64,000 bases of DNA from Calothrix sp. PCC 7507 (GTDB lineage: Bacteria > Cyanobacteriota > Cyanobacteriia > Cyanobacteriales > Nostocaceae): contig NC_019682.1 of the NCBI RefSeq assembly GCF_000316575.1, positions 2,478,001 through 2,542,000 on the forward strand. The letters are read 5' to 3'. Both the position numbers and the translations under genes were made by a program. Each line of letters opens with the position of its first letter. The stretch's first letter is position 1. Positions 1-8,144 of the stretch are shown piece by piece. The notes beneath the pieces are model-generated. The model saw nothing but the letters and a program-made list of their open reading frames with translations. It made no database searches and had not been told where the DNA came from.

Positions 1-198
1 CAATTTGTGTCTTGCGTTATTAACTGGATATTAACCTCATCAGCAAATAAAAAACATTGATGATTGATGATTATTCAGCATTTTAGTCAATCAACTACAC
101 TAGTTAGTTTAGAGATTGTTTATCATAAGATTATTGATTGTCAGAGCAAGTTGAGACTGAAAACAAAATCTGAACCTTCGCAAACGGCTTAGTCTAAT

Positions 199-1482
199 AT
201 GTTCGCCCAAAAAATCCTAGTTGTTGAGGATGAAAAAGTCCTATCATCAGATATAAGAAATAGTTTACAGAATTTGGGGTATTCGGTGTCAGAAACTACT
301 GATTCTGGTGAGAATGCTATCAAAACAATAGCAGAAACTAATCCACATTTAGTATTAATTGATATCTGCTTGGCTGGGGAAATTAATGGTATACATGTAG
401 TAGATATTATCCAGAATCATTTCCACATCCCAGTTTTATACCTAACTGAATATTCAGAAGATATAAGACTACACAAAAAGCGACTAAGCGAGCCTTTTAG
501 TTACGTGCTTAAACCATGTGCTGAAAGAGACTTAAAATTTGCCATAGAGATGGCTCTCTATAAGCACAAAATTACACAGAAAGTGCAGGCTGAAAAACAG
601 CGGTTAGCATCAATTATTCACAGTATGGGCTGTGCTGTAGTGGTGACATCGGCTAGTGGCTGTATCCAAATGATGAATCCAATTGCAGAAACACTCACAG
701 GCTGGAAACAAAATGAAGCATACGGTAAAGATTTAGCAGATGTTGTCAGCTTAGTTGATAAAGATTTAGATGAAGTGATGGAGAATTTAGCCACACAAGC
801 AATAAAAACTGGCCGGGTTTTGAATCTACCGGATAACTGTACGCTGATTAGCAAAGATGGTAAGAAAATACCTATTGGCGATTGCGTTGCCCCTATCCGT
901 GATGCTGATGGTAGTATTAGTGGTGCAGTTTTAGTTTTTCAAGACATTACTCAACGTAAGCAGACAGAAGCGGAGCTGCTCCGCCATGCATGTTACGATA
1001 CTTTGACTGGGTTGCCTAATCGAGTTTTATTTCTTGATCGGTTAAGGCAAACTATCGAACGGAGTAAGCGACGTAATGATTATCGCTACGCAGTTTTGTT
1101 TTTAGATTTAGATGGCTTTAAGGGGATTAACGATCGCTTTGGGCATGGAATTGGGGATGATTTCTTAGTAGCGATCGCCCGACGTTTAGAGTTAAGTTTA
1201 CGCAGTGGTGATACCGTAGCACGATTTGGTGGCGATGAGTTTGCCCTATTATTAGAAGATATTAAAGACGTAACCGACGCTACTAATGTCGCCAAACGCA
1301 TCCAAGAGACTCTAGGATTACCACTTAATTTGAATGGACATCAAGTATTTCCTACAGCCAGTATTGGGATTGCTTTGAGTGGACGTGATTATGAAGAACC
1401 ACAAAATCTATTGCGGGATGCGGATATTGCTATGTACCGTGCTAAAAGACAGGGAAAAGCTCGTTATGGCATATTTTCCTAA
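199..1482 (+). CDS. Response regulator with PAS and GGDEF domains (putative diguanylate cyclase)
   Basis: A 427-aa protein with three domains in order. The receiver domain (about 5-120) has the acidic pair D11-E12, phosphoacceptor D55 in the LVLID strand, and a conserved lysine in YVLKP. A PAS domain follows (about 135-255, ending in the VFQDITQRK signature). The C-terminal GGDEF domain (about 270-425) has an intact G344-G345-D346-E347-F348 signature and a product-inhibition I-site R335-S-G-D338 five residues upstream. It is therefore predicted to make cyclic di-GMP in response to phosphorylation, with feedback inhibition. No EAL domain and no adjacent histidine kinase are present, so the cognate kinase lies elsewhere. 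The protein is cytoplasmic; no membrane segment is visible. Domain calls are secure, the signal is unknown. Confidence 0.93.
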   Translation: MFAQKILVVEDEKVLSSDIRNSLQNLGYSVSETTDSGENAIKTIAETNPHLVLIDICLAGEINGIHVVDIIQNHFHIPVLYLTEYSEDIRLHKKRLSEPFSYVLKPCAERDLKFAIEMALYKHKITQKVQAEKQRLASIIHSMGCAVVVTSASGCIQMMNPIAETLTGWKQNEAYGKDLADVVSLVDKDLDEVMENLATQAIKTGRVLNLPDNCTLISKDGKKIPIGDCVAPIRDADGSISGAVLVFQDITQRKQTEAELLRHACYDTLTGLPNRVLFLDRLRQTIERSKRRNDYRYAVLFLDLDGFKGINDRFGHGIGDDFLVAIARRLELSLRSGDTVARFGGDEFALLLEDIKDVTDATNVAKRIQETLGLPLNLNGHQVFPTASIGIALSGRDYEEPQNLLRDADIAMYRAKRQGKARYGIFS

Positions 1483-1554
1483 ACTAGGAGTTATCAAGAT
1501 TTATTCTCCACATCTTCCATTTCCCAATAACCTATATACTATTTGATTGTGTGA

Positions 1555-2136
1555 ATGCAACTGAAAAATCCTGTAATGAAAAAAACAGAAAAGCAAAAGA
1601 TGCTGGCTGGGGAGTTATATCTTGCCGATGATCCGGAATTAGTAGAAGATAGCAAGCGCGCCAGTCGTCTTTTAGGCACATACAATTCTACAACCATAGA
1701 ACAGCAGGAACAGCGACAAGAAATTCTACGAGAATTGTTTGGCAAAATAGGCAAAAAAGCCACAATCGTCCCGCCATTTCACTGCGATTATGGTGATAAT
1801 ATTTATGCTGGCAACAAATTATATATAAACTATGGCTGTGTAATTTTAGATTGTAACATAGTTCATATCGGTGACAATGTTTTGTGTGGCCCTTGTGTGC
1901 AGATTTACACAGCCTACCACCCTACAGAACCAGAAATTCGTCTGACTGGTCAAGAACTCGCATCCCCAATTAAGATTGGGGATAATGTTTGGATTGGTGG
2001 CAATGTCGTTATTTGCCCTGGTGTCACAATCGGTAATAACACTACTATCGGTGCTGGGAGTGTAGTTACCAAAGATATACCCGAAAATGCGATCGCCGCA
2101 GGCAATCCCTGCCGCATTATCCGGCATTTATCTTAG
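1555..2136 (+). CDS. Sugar O-acetyltransferase, maltose/galactoside acetyltransferase family
   Basis: A 193-aa hexapeptide-repeat acetyltransferase resembling Maa/LacA/NodL. The N-terminal maltose-acetyltransferase segment (about 14-65, MLAGELYLADDPEL) is followed by a left-handed beta-helix of isoleucine/valine hexapeptides. H122 in YTAYHPTEPEIR matches the catalytic histidine of the family. The enzyme is expected to acetylate a sugar hydroxyl with acetyl-CoA in the cytoplasm; the acceptor cannot be read from sequence. A second in-frame ATG seven codons in (1576) could be the true start, since the family usually begins just before the TEKQKMLAG segment. The stop overlaps tail-to-tail with the stop of the next gene on the opposite strand. 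Confidence 0.88.
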   Translation: MQLKNPVMKKTEKQKMLAGELYLADDPELVEDSKRASRLLGTYNSTTIEQQEQRQEILRELFGKIGKKATIVPPFHCDYGDNIYAGNKLYINYGCVILDCNIVHIGDNVLCGPCVQIYTAYHPTEPEIRLTGQELASPIKIGDNVWIGGNVVICPGVTIGNNTTIGAGSVVTKDIPENAIAAGNPCRIIRHLS

Positions 2137-2516
2137 AATTTGTATCCTCTAGCCAGCCAATATTGCCAGTCTGCTAGTGCTTCTAGGGTTTCGTCATCAG
2201 TATCAATAGCTTCTATTTCTGATAACTTGGCCGTAAAAACATCTTCATCTTTACCATCTGGATAGACAACTTCTACAACCATATCTTTTAAACACTCATC
2301 ATCTGGTGCCATTCCCAGCACTTCGACTTTTTTTGTCTGAGGTGATGATGGTGTTTTGCGTGACTTCTTTGTCCAATTAGCCAAAAAGGGAAAATTTAGG
2401 GTGTCGTCGAGGTAGTCGTACCAACCCATAGCTCGTTCTTCTTTGTCTTCAGCATCAACAATTATTTCTGTTTTAATGCGATGCTCTCGGTTTTCGTCGA
2501 GTTCAACACTAGGCAT
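2133..2516 (-). CDS. ccbP: CcbP-like calcium-binding protein
   Basis: A 127-aa acidic protein with the core MGWYDYLDDTLNFPFLA (about 30-46) followed by an Asp/Glu-rich segment containing PDDEC, YPDGKDEDVF and DTDDETLE. This matches what I recall of CcbP, the Anabaena calcium-binding protein whose level affects heterocyst differentiation. In that family the acidic loops bind Ca2+. No EF-hand is present. The assignment rests on recognising the conserved WYDYL...FPF core and acidity, not on a search. It could be a paralogue with a different role. Its stop overlaps by four bases with the convergent acetyltransferase gene, so no terminator is visible between them. Confidence 0.7.
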   Translation of the reverse strand: MPSVELDENREHRIKTEIIVDAEDKEERAMGWYDYLDDTLNFPFLANWTKKSRKTPSSPQTKKVEVLGMAPDDECLKDMVVEVVYPDGKDEDVFTAKLSEIEAIDTDDETLEALADWQYWLARGYKF

Positions 2517-2574
2517 AAGATGAAAGCTGGCGTAGTATGCACTTTGATATGTATATCGTTTTGGCGATCGCCTG

Positions 2575-3213
2575 TCAATTCTCTAATTGCTGTTTTACCC
2601 AAGCACGAAATGAGCGAATCATAGGAATTTCGCCATTTTTGAGACTTTCTGCTAGAAAATGAGGAATTTCGGTCGTTAGAGGGAGATTAGCAAAAGTCGG
2701 TGAAACATTGCAGGGAACATATACACCTTCACTCAAGTGATAAATCTGCATGGTAAGTTCGTCATAGCGCCACACTTCTGGGACACCCAAGGCGAGATAA
2801 ATAGGAAGTCTGTCAACAGAAGCGCTGGTGTAGTCTACCTCAATCACTAAATCTGGTGGTGGATCTTGCGTCAAGTCAAGATTTTGCTTATTTCGCATCA
2901 CGGGTTCATTCTGGATATAAAAACTCGAATCTGGTTCCACTCCCCGCAGCAAATCTGGACGCTTACAAGTTACTGAACCTGTGCTTTTCAGGTTGAGATT
3001 GAGTTCTTCGGCTAGATTATCAATCAGTTTCTCTATGAGACGTTTATTATGCTCATGAGGCATTAAGGGTGTCATAATTTCCAGCGTTCCGTGGTCATAA
3101 GCCAGTCGCGTGACCCGATTATCCCCCATTTCTGCCAGAATTGTTTCAAAGGTTTGCCAACTAATGTTTGGCAGTATAACTCCTTGGGAACCAGCCGCTG
3201 TTGTCGCCACCAT
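2575..3213 (-). CDS. Uma2 family (DUF820) PD-(D/E)XK nuclease-like protein
   Basis: A 212-aa protein of the Uma2 family, which is greatly expanded in cyanobacteria and has a restriction-endonuclease-like fold. Visible hallmarks are GTLEIMTPLMPHEHN near the N-terminus, EPDSSFYI with D95, and the core PPPDLVIEV with D121 and E125, followed by YLALGVPEVWRYD. These give the D...ExV arrangement of the putative catalytic site. Substrate and biological role of the family are not established. Two other Uma2 genes in this window are divergent in sequence. No partner gene is adjacent. Confidence 0.88.
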   Translation of the reverse strand: MVATTAAGSQGVILPNISWQTFETILAEMGDNRVTRLAYDHGTLEIMTPLMPHEHNKRLIEKLIDNLAEELNLNLKSTGSVTCKRPDLLRGVEPDSSFYIQNEPVMRNKQNLDLTQDPPPDLVIEVDYTSASVDRLPIYLALGVPEVWRYDELTMQIYHLSEGVYVPCNVSPTFANLPLTTEIPHFLAESLKNGEIPMIRSFRAWVKQQLEN

Positions 3214-3389
3214 AGGACTTAACCTGAGGTTTTCTACTAAGATATCAAGAAATTAGTGAGACCCCAAATAAAAATCCCCCAGTGACGAGTTGAGGGATTT
3301 ACTCTGGAACGCGTACAGCAGTTTAATAATACAATTGTACTATATTTTGGAATTTTTACTCAATCCCCATTAGCCAAAAAATCAGCATC

Positions 3390-4328
3390 ATGACCATTAT
3401 CGTCTTCGGCAGCATCAATATAGACTTAGTTGCTACTGTACCCCGCTTACCAGTTGCAGGAGAAACACTATTAGGGCATAACTTTGTTCAAGTTCCAGGT
3501 GGGAAAGGTGCAAATCAAGCTGTAGCAGTAGCACGGTTGGGAATTCCCACTCATATGGTAGGGCGTGTAGGTACAGATAGTTTTGGGACAGAATTAATTT
3601 ACAATCTGTTTAACTCTGGCGTGGAGACGGAGAATGTTTCTATCGACGAAACTGCCAGTTCTGGAGTGGCGATGATCGCTGTCGATGACAAAGGTGAAAA
3701 TCAAATTATTGTCGTTCCTGGTGCTAATGGGCGTGTCAATCAAGAAGACGTAGAGCGATTGTCTGATTTATTACCGAATAGCAGCGCATTGCTTTTACAA
3801 TTTGAAATTCCCATTGCTGCTGTGGTGGCTGCTGCTAAAGCTGCACATCAAGCAGGTGTGCAAGTGATTCTCGACCCTGCGCCGGCACAATCTCATGTGC
3901 CAGATGAACTTTATCCATTAGTAGATATCATTACGCCGAATGAAGTGGAAGCGGGACAGTTGGTGGGTTTTTCCGTAGATGGGGAAGAGTCAGCAAAAAA
4001 AGCGGCAGCGGTTTTATTGCAGCGGGGCGTGAAATGTGCGATCGTTAAACTGGGCGCTAAAGGAGTTGTCTGTGCGATCGCTAAAGAAACTTTTTTTATC
4101 CCCCCATTCCCCGTCCATGCTGTTGACACAGTCGCTGCTGGCGACGCTTTTAATGGTGGTTTAGCCGCAGCCCTTGATCAAGGACTTTCTCTACATCAAG
4201 CAGTTGTTTGGGGTGCAGCAGCTGGCGCCTTAGCCGCTACAAAACCAGGCGCACAAACTTCTTTACCCCATAAGTCAGCTTTTGATGCATTTCTCCGGGA
4301 ACAAGGCGTAATCAAGGATGAAGGATGA
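3390..4328 (+). CDS. rbsK: Ribokinase (PfkB family)
   Basis: A 312-aa PfkB-family sugar kinase close to E. coli RbsK in length. It starts with MTIIVFGSINIDLVA, carries the substrate-binding GGKGANQA (37-44), and ends with the ATP-site signature DTVAAGDAFNGG in which D252 is the catalytic base. It is expected to phosphorylate ribose to ribose-5-phosphate. The cytosine deaminase and nucleoside hydrolase just downstream suggest a role in consuming ribose released from nucleosides (inference). The last residues (IKDEG and stop) lie in a heptamer-like direct repeat AAGGATG, so the extreme C-terminus appears repeat-derived. Confidence 0.92.
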   Translation: MTIIVFGSINIDLVATVPRLPVAGETLLGHNFVQVPGGKGANQAVAVARLGIPTHMVGRVGTDSFGTELIYNLFNSGVETENVSIDETASSGVAMIAVDDKGENQIIVVPGANGRVNQEDVERLSDLLPNSSALLLQFEIPIAAVVAAAKAAHQAGVQVILDPAPAQSHVPDELYPLVDIITPNEVEAGQLVGFSVDGEESAKKAAAVLLQRGVKCAIVKLGAKGVVCAIAKETFFIPPFPVHAVDTVAAGDAFNGGLAAALDQGLSLHQAVVWGAAAGALAATKPGAQTSLPHKSAFDAFLREQGVIKDEG

Positions 4329-4350
4329 AGTCTGGAGGATGAAATAACAC

Positions 4351-4471
4351 TAGACCTCTTGCATAAATATTTTGGTGTTGTTGAGCAATATTGTAAAAAG
4401 CTCACGCAAAGGCGCAAAGGCGCAAAGGCGCAAAGAAGAACGCGAAAATTAGGACTTTTGCAAGAGGTCTA
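4351..4471. mobile_element. MITE-like element, family A copy 1
   Basis: A 121-bp element with perfect 13-bp terminal inverted repeats, TAGACCTCTTGCA at 4351-4363 and TGCAAGAGGTCTA at 4459-4471. The interior holds a tandem GCGCAAAG-type repeat (about 4405-4436). A second copy lies at 25381-25541 in the opposite orientation. There is no coding capacity. Confidence 0.8.
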
Positions 4472-4531
4472 CTTATTTTTAACCCCAACTCCCGTATTCT
4501 GACTCCTAATTCCCCTATTCCCACGCCTTTT

Positions 4532-4963
4532 CTACTTCCCAATATCCTCATTCCAAAGTTCCGGATTAGTCTCAATAAACTCACTCATGATCTGTTCGCA
4601 TTCATCAAGTCCCAGATCAATTACTTCTACACCGTGAGATACCATAAAATCTTTAGCACCAGGAAAAGTCCTTGATTCTCCAACAATGACTTTTTTGATC
4701 CCAAATTGTACAACCGCCCCAGCACACAAATAGCACGGCATTAAGGTTGAATAGAGTGTTGTGCCTCTGTAGCTACCAACTCTACCAGCATTGCGGAGAC
4801 AATCGATTTCAGCGTGGGTAATAGGATCACCGTCTTGCACACGCTTATTATGTCCTTTGCCAAGAACCTTCCCATCTTTGACAAGAACCGAACCAATGGG
4901 AATTCCACCTTCTTGTCTACCTTGTTTGGCTTCTTGAATGGCAGTTTGCATAAACTCATCCAT
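4532..4963 (-). CDS. Cytosine deaminase, yeast FCY1-like
   Basis: A 143-aa member of the cytidine/deoxycytidylate deaminase zinc superfamily. The zinc site is H50-A-E52 (E52 the proton shuttle) plus P-C77-Y-L-C80. Beyond the motif it resembles yeast cytosine deaminase: HAEIDCLRNAGR, the IKKVIVGESRTF segment and a C-terminus ending PELWNEDIGK, close to the yeast DWFEDIGE ending. It is therefore more likely a free-base cytosine deaminase (cytosine to uracil) than TadA or GuaD. It starts 18 bp from the start of the divergent nucleoside hydrolase, so control elements must lie inside coding sequence or the gap; a start at M5 is possible. Confidence 0.83.
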   Translation of the reverse strand: MDEFMQTAIQEAKQGRQEGGIPIGSVLVKDGKVLGKGHNKRVQDGDPITHAEIDCLRNAGRVGSYRGTTLYSTLMPCYLCAGAVVQFGIKKVIVGESRTFPGAKDFMVSHGVEVIDLGLDECEQIMSEFIETNPELWNEDIGK

Positions 4964-4981
4964 ATATTTAACGCTCCTTGT

Positions 4982-5905
4982 ATGTCAAAACAATTTGTTT
5001 TAATGGATCACGATGGTGGTGTAGATGATTATCTAGCAACTATGCTGCTGTTGACGATCGCTCATATTGAACTTCTCGGTATTGTCGTTACTCCAGCTGA
5101 TTGTTATGTGCAACCAGCAGTCAGTGCCACACGTAAAATATTAGACTTGATGGGATTTTCTCATATCCCAGTTGCCGAAAGCACAGTGCGAGGGATCAAT
5201 CCCTTCCCTTATCTTTATCGCCGTGATTCATTTATTGTTGACCACTTACCCATTCTCAATCAAAGCGAAACAATTAATACACCTCTAGTTACCGAAACAG
5301 GTCAAGATTTTATGGTGAAGATGTTGCGCGAAGCATCTGAACCAGTGACGCTGATGGTAACTGGGCCTTTGACAACAGTAGCAGTTGCATTAGAAAAAGC
5401 CCCAGACATTGCAGCGAAGATTCAAAAAATTGTTTGGATGGGGGGTGCATTAAATGTCCCTGGTAACGTAGAAAAAAATTGGGAACCGGGACAAGATGGT
5501 TCCGCCGAATGGAATGTTTATTGGGACGCGGTTTCAGCGGCGGAGGTATGGGATACGCAGATTGAAATCATTATGTGTCCTCTGGATTTAACTAATAATG
5601 TGCCAGTCACATCAGATTTAGTGAGAAAAATGGGGCAACAACGTCACTATCCTATCTCTGATTTGGCGGGACAATGTTATGCACTGGTTATCCCCCAGGA
5701 TTATTATTTTTGGGATGTCTTAGCGACTGCTTATCTAGGACGCCCAGAATTCTATCAATTACGCGAGTGGGAAACGGAAATTATTACTACTGGCACTAGT
5801 CAAGGACGCACTCAAGTAGTCCCTAATGGTAGGAAAATTTATGCTATGGATCAGGTAGATAAAGATGCTTTTTACGCTTACATTTTACAGCAATGGGCAA
5901 GATAA
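4982..5905 (+). CDS. Inosine/uridine-preferring nucleoside hydrolase
   Basis: A 307-aa nucleoside hydrolase. The N-terminal calcium-binding motif reads D9-H-D11-G-G-V-D15-D16, a variant of the usual DTDPGxDD. VTGPLTTVAVAL and WMGGALNVPGNV are further family signatures, and an acidic DQVDKDAF lies near the C-terminus. It hydrolyses ribonucleosides to base plus ribose. An upstream in-frame ATG (4814) would add 56 residues that lie antisense to the deaminase and lack family similarity, so the start at 4982 is chosen. With ribokinase and cytosine deaminase alongside, a nucleoside-salvage function is coherent. Confidence 0.9.
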   Translation: MSKQFVLMDHDGGVDDYLATMLLLTIAHIELLGIVVTPADCYVQPAVSATRKILDLMGFSHIPVAESTVRGINPFPYLYRRDSFIVDHLPILNQSETINTPLVTETGQDFMVKMLREASEPVTLMVTGPLTTVAVALEKAPDIAAKIQKIVWMGGALNVPGNVEKNWEPGQDGSAEWNVYWDAVSAAEVWDTQIEIIMCPLDLTNNVPVTSDLVRKMGQQRHYPISDLAGQCYALVIPQDYYFWDVLATAYLGRPEFYQLREWETEIITTGTSQGRTQVVPNGRKIYAMDQVDKDAFYAYILQQWAR

Positions 5906-5924
5906 TTCGCTACAAGTGAAACTG

Positions 5925-6113
5925 TATATAGGACTCATATTTGATTTCTGAAATATATGTAGGGGAGCCACCCTCGTGCGCGGGTTTCCCGCGTTGAGAG
6001 GAGTGGCGTTGGGCAATGCCCACCAAAACCCGGATGTGGTGGGCAATGCCCACCCTACACTTAAGATTAAATTGTACGGAATTTTTTCAATAATCAAACC
6101 GGATTCCTATATA
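5925..6113. mobile_element. MITE-like element, family B copy 1 (reverse orientation)
   Basis: About 189 bp. The ends resemble TATAGGACT...TTTGATTTCTGAAA and the inverse ...TTTCAATAATCAAA..GGATTCCTATA. The centre holds two GGGCAATGCCCACC palindromes separated by a 13-base loop. The same family recurs at 32206, 35197, 57594 (truncated) and 61815. In this copy the orientation is opposite to the 32206 and 35197 copies. Confidence 0.75.
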
Positions 6114-6246
6114 GGCGAAGCATTCCCAAAGGGTACGAAGTGTTCGCGGAGCGTCTCGCCGAGAAGCAATCGCAGAGTCCTTGTGATTGCTTCGTTGCAC
6201 TCGCAATGACATATCATCAGCAATTTGCCTGACATGATATCAGAAG
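6114..6246. repeat. Intergenic repeat-rich segment
   Basis: It contains a short interspersed repeat typical of Nostoc-type genomes (GTTCGCGGAGCGTCTCGCC followed by GAAGCAATCGCAGAG), with partial inverted symmetry (AAGCAATC...GATTGCTT). No gene is seen. Confidence 0.45.
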
Positions 6247-6385
6247 TTAGCTAACTTGCTCCGGGTTTAAACCCGTTAATGTTGCGTGATTAGCACTTCT
6301 ACCGGATGAGCGGATGACATCACCACTAATTTGGCGAACCTCGCCAACTATTGTTACACTAACCTGCCCTTCATCTGGAATTCTT
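6247..6385 (-). pseudogene. Possible gene remnant downstream of the Nudix gene
   Basis: On the minus strand a stretch of about 45 codons reads without stops from about 6385 to a TAA at 6247-6249. It has a protein-like composition (IPDEGQVSVTIVGEVRQISG, then GDVIRSSGRSANHATLTGLN). No start codon or ribosome site precedes it. It may be the C-terminal fragment of a lost gene, but chance cannot be excluded and no family was recognised. Confidence 0.25.
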
Positions 6386-6401
6386 GTTATTACAAATATG
6401 A

Positions 6402-6995
6402 TTAATCGCTGATAAACTTTAAACCTAAGAATAAAGCCGCAACAGTCCCTGCTACGGAAATTTCACCTTGAGCAACTTTATCCAATACGGTTTCTACAGG
6501 AATTAAGATAACTTCAATATCTTCCGTAATATCAAAGTTTTTCTCGCCAGTTTGGATGATATTTTCTGCCAAAAATAAATGTATTTTGTTAGTATCTTTG
6601 CTAGGCTTATCGTGTAAGGTGGCAATTTTCTTGACTTGTTGGGCAATATAGCCAGTCTCTTCCTGTAATTCTCGCATTGCGGCTGATTCTGCACTTTCTT
6701 GGGATGGGTCGAAATTCCCGGCTGGGAGTTCTATGAAAAAATCTCCTACCGCATGTCTGTATTGCCGGACAAAAACCACTTCTCTTGTATGAGTGATTGG
6801 TAAAATTATCGCTACTTCAGGTTTGATATTGACAAAAAAATCATCTATAATTTTACCATTCGGTAATTCTATTTTGTCTTGTCTTACCTGACACCAGGGA
6901 TGTTCTAAGACCATTTTTGAACTCAAAATAGTCCATTTTTTTAAGTTGTTTTTAGATAAATTTGTAAATGTCATAGGGAGAAAAAAATTAGTCAC
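6402..6995 (-). CDS. Nudix hydrolase, ADP-ribose pyrophosphatase-like
   Basis: A 197-aa Nudix protein. The Nudix box runs from about 93 to 116 (GNFDPSQE...RELQEETGY) and has one extra residue between the first glycine and glutamate compared with the canonical G-x5-E spacing. FIELPAG just upstream and VRQYRHAVGDF are typical of ADP-ribose/NDP-sugar pyrophosphatases. It is expected to hydrolyse ADP-ribose or a similar nucleoside diphosphate, releasing AMP. The first codon is GTG at 6995; an ATG eight codons in (6974) is an alternative start. Neither has a strong ribosome site. The neighbouring nucleoside-salvage genes may be coincidental. Confidence 0.87.
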   Translation of the reverse strand: MTNFFLPMTFTNLSKNNLKKWTILSSKMVLEHPWCQVRQDKIELPNGKIIDDFFVNIKPEVAIILPITHTREVVFVRQYRHAVGDFFIELPAGNFDPSQESAESAAMRELQEETGYIAQQVKKIATLHDKPSKDTNKIHLFLAENIIQTGEKNFDITEDIEVILIPVETVLDKVAQGEISVAGTVAALFLGLKFISD

Positions 6996-7091
6996 AAAAT
7001 CCGAATGTAAAAAAGTATAACAGATACTTCAAAGGATCTAAAATTTCCACTTACACTGTTTTTTGCCCTCGCCAAAGATTGATTCAGAACT

Positions 7092-8144
7092 ATGCAAGTG
7101 GAAGTAAATCTATTTACAGTTAACAAAAGATTTCCCTTGACTATTAGTCGTGGCACAACGGCGCAGACAACAAATGTATGGGTGAGGATTTTACAGGATG
7201 GCATTGAAGGCTGGGGAGAAGCGTCGCCATTTGGTGTAGGTAATCATTCGCAATCCACTGATATAATCAGAGGCGCTTTACAGCAAATTGCGCCCAGTCT
7301 CCAAGCATTCAGTCCGTTGCAGCGGCAACAAGTTGAGCAGGTATTAATTAAACAGCAAATACCCTCATCTGTGAGAGCGGCATTAGATATAGCGATGCAT
7401 GATTGGCTAGGTAAACGTGTAGGATTACCACTATGGCAAATCTGGGGACTCGATCGCCATGCGATTGTCCCAACATCGGTGACAATTGGCATTGGTACAC
7501 CAGCAGCAGCAAAAGCAAGAACACAGGACTGGTTGCAATTTATGGATGTTCGCCTTTTGAAAGTCAAGCTAGGTAATCCGGATGGTATCGCAGCCGACCA
7601 GAAAATGCTATTAGCGGTACGTGAAGCAGCACCAGATACAGAATTATTTGTTGATGCTAATGGAGGTTGGAGTTTGGATGATGCGATCGCCATGTGCAAT
7701 TGGCTAGCTGAATTAGGTATAAAGTATGTAGAACAGCCATTACCACGGGGACAGGAAAAAAATCTAGCAAAACTCAGGGAGCATTCACCCCTGCCAATTT
7801 TTGTTGATGAAAGTTGCTTCACTAGCTCAGATATTCCCCATCTGGCAAACTACGCAGATGGCATTAATATTAAACTAATGAAATCAGGGGGCTTAACTGA
7901 AGCTATACGGATGGTACATACAGCACGAGCCTATGGGTTACAAGTAATGTTCGGCTGCTATTCCGACAGTTCGTTAGCCAATACAGCAGCGGCACAACTA
8001 GCGCCACTAGCTGATTATCTCGATTTAGACAGTCACCTTAACTTAATCGATGACCCCTTTACAGGTGCATTGGTACAGGAGGGGAAAGTTTTACCAAACG
8101 ATTTACCTGGCTTGGGGGTGCAATATAGTGCGTCTGGCGCTTAA
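7092..8144 (+). CDS. Dipeptide (L-Ala-D/L-Glu type) epimerase, enolase superfamily
   Basis: A 350-aa enolase-superfamily protein of the muconate-lactonizing/dipeptide-epimerase group. Base-pair lysines K157 and K159 (KVK) and K261, and metal ligands D188 (FVDAN), E214 (YVEQP) and D239 (FVDES), are all present. IKLMKSGGLTEA closes the barrel as in L-Ala-D/L-Glu epimerases. These enzymes epimerise dipeptides, commonly from murein turnover; the dipeptide specificity cannot be read here. The 3' end overlaps the next gene by 17 bp, pointing to translational coupling and joint function. Confidence 0.9.
   Translation: MQVEVNLFTVNKRFPLTISRGTTAQTTNVWVRILQDGIEGWGEASPFGVGNHSQSTDIIRGALQQIAPSLQAFSPLQRQQVEQVLIKQQIPSSVRAALDIAMHDWLGKRVGLPLWQIWGLDRHAIVPTSVTIGIGTPAAAKARTQDWLQFMDVRLLKVKLGNPDGIAADQKMLLAVREAAPDTELFVDANGGWSLDDAIAMCNWLAELGIKYVEQPLPRGQEKNLAKLREHSPLPIFVDESCFTSSDIPHLANYADGINIKLMKSGGLTEAIRMVHTARAYGLQVMFGCYSDSSLANTAAAQLAPLADYLDLDSHLNLIDDPFTGALVQEGKVLPNDLPGLGVQYSASGA

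Noticed and set aside
4741-4981. Upstream extension of the nucleoside hydrolase to ATG 4814
   Set aside because: The added 56 residues are antisense to the cytosine deaminase, and the family motif starts right after the Met at 4982.
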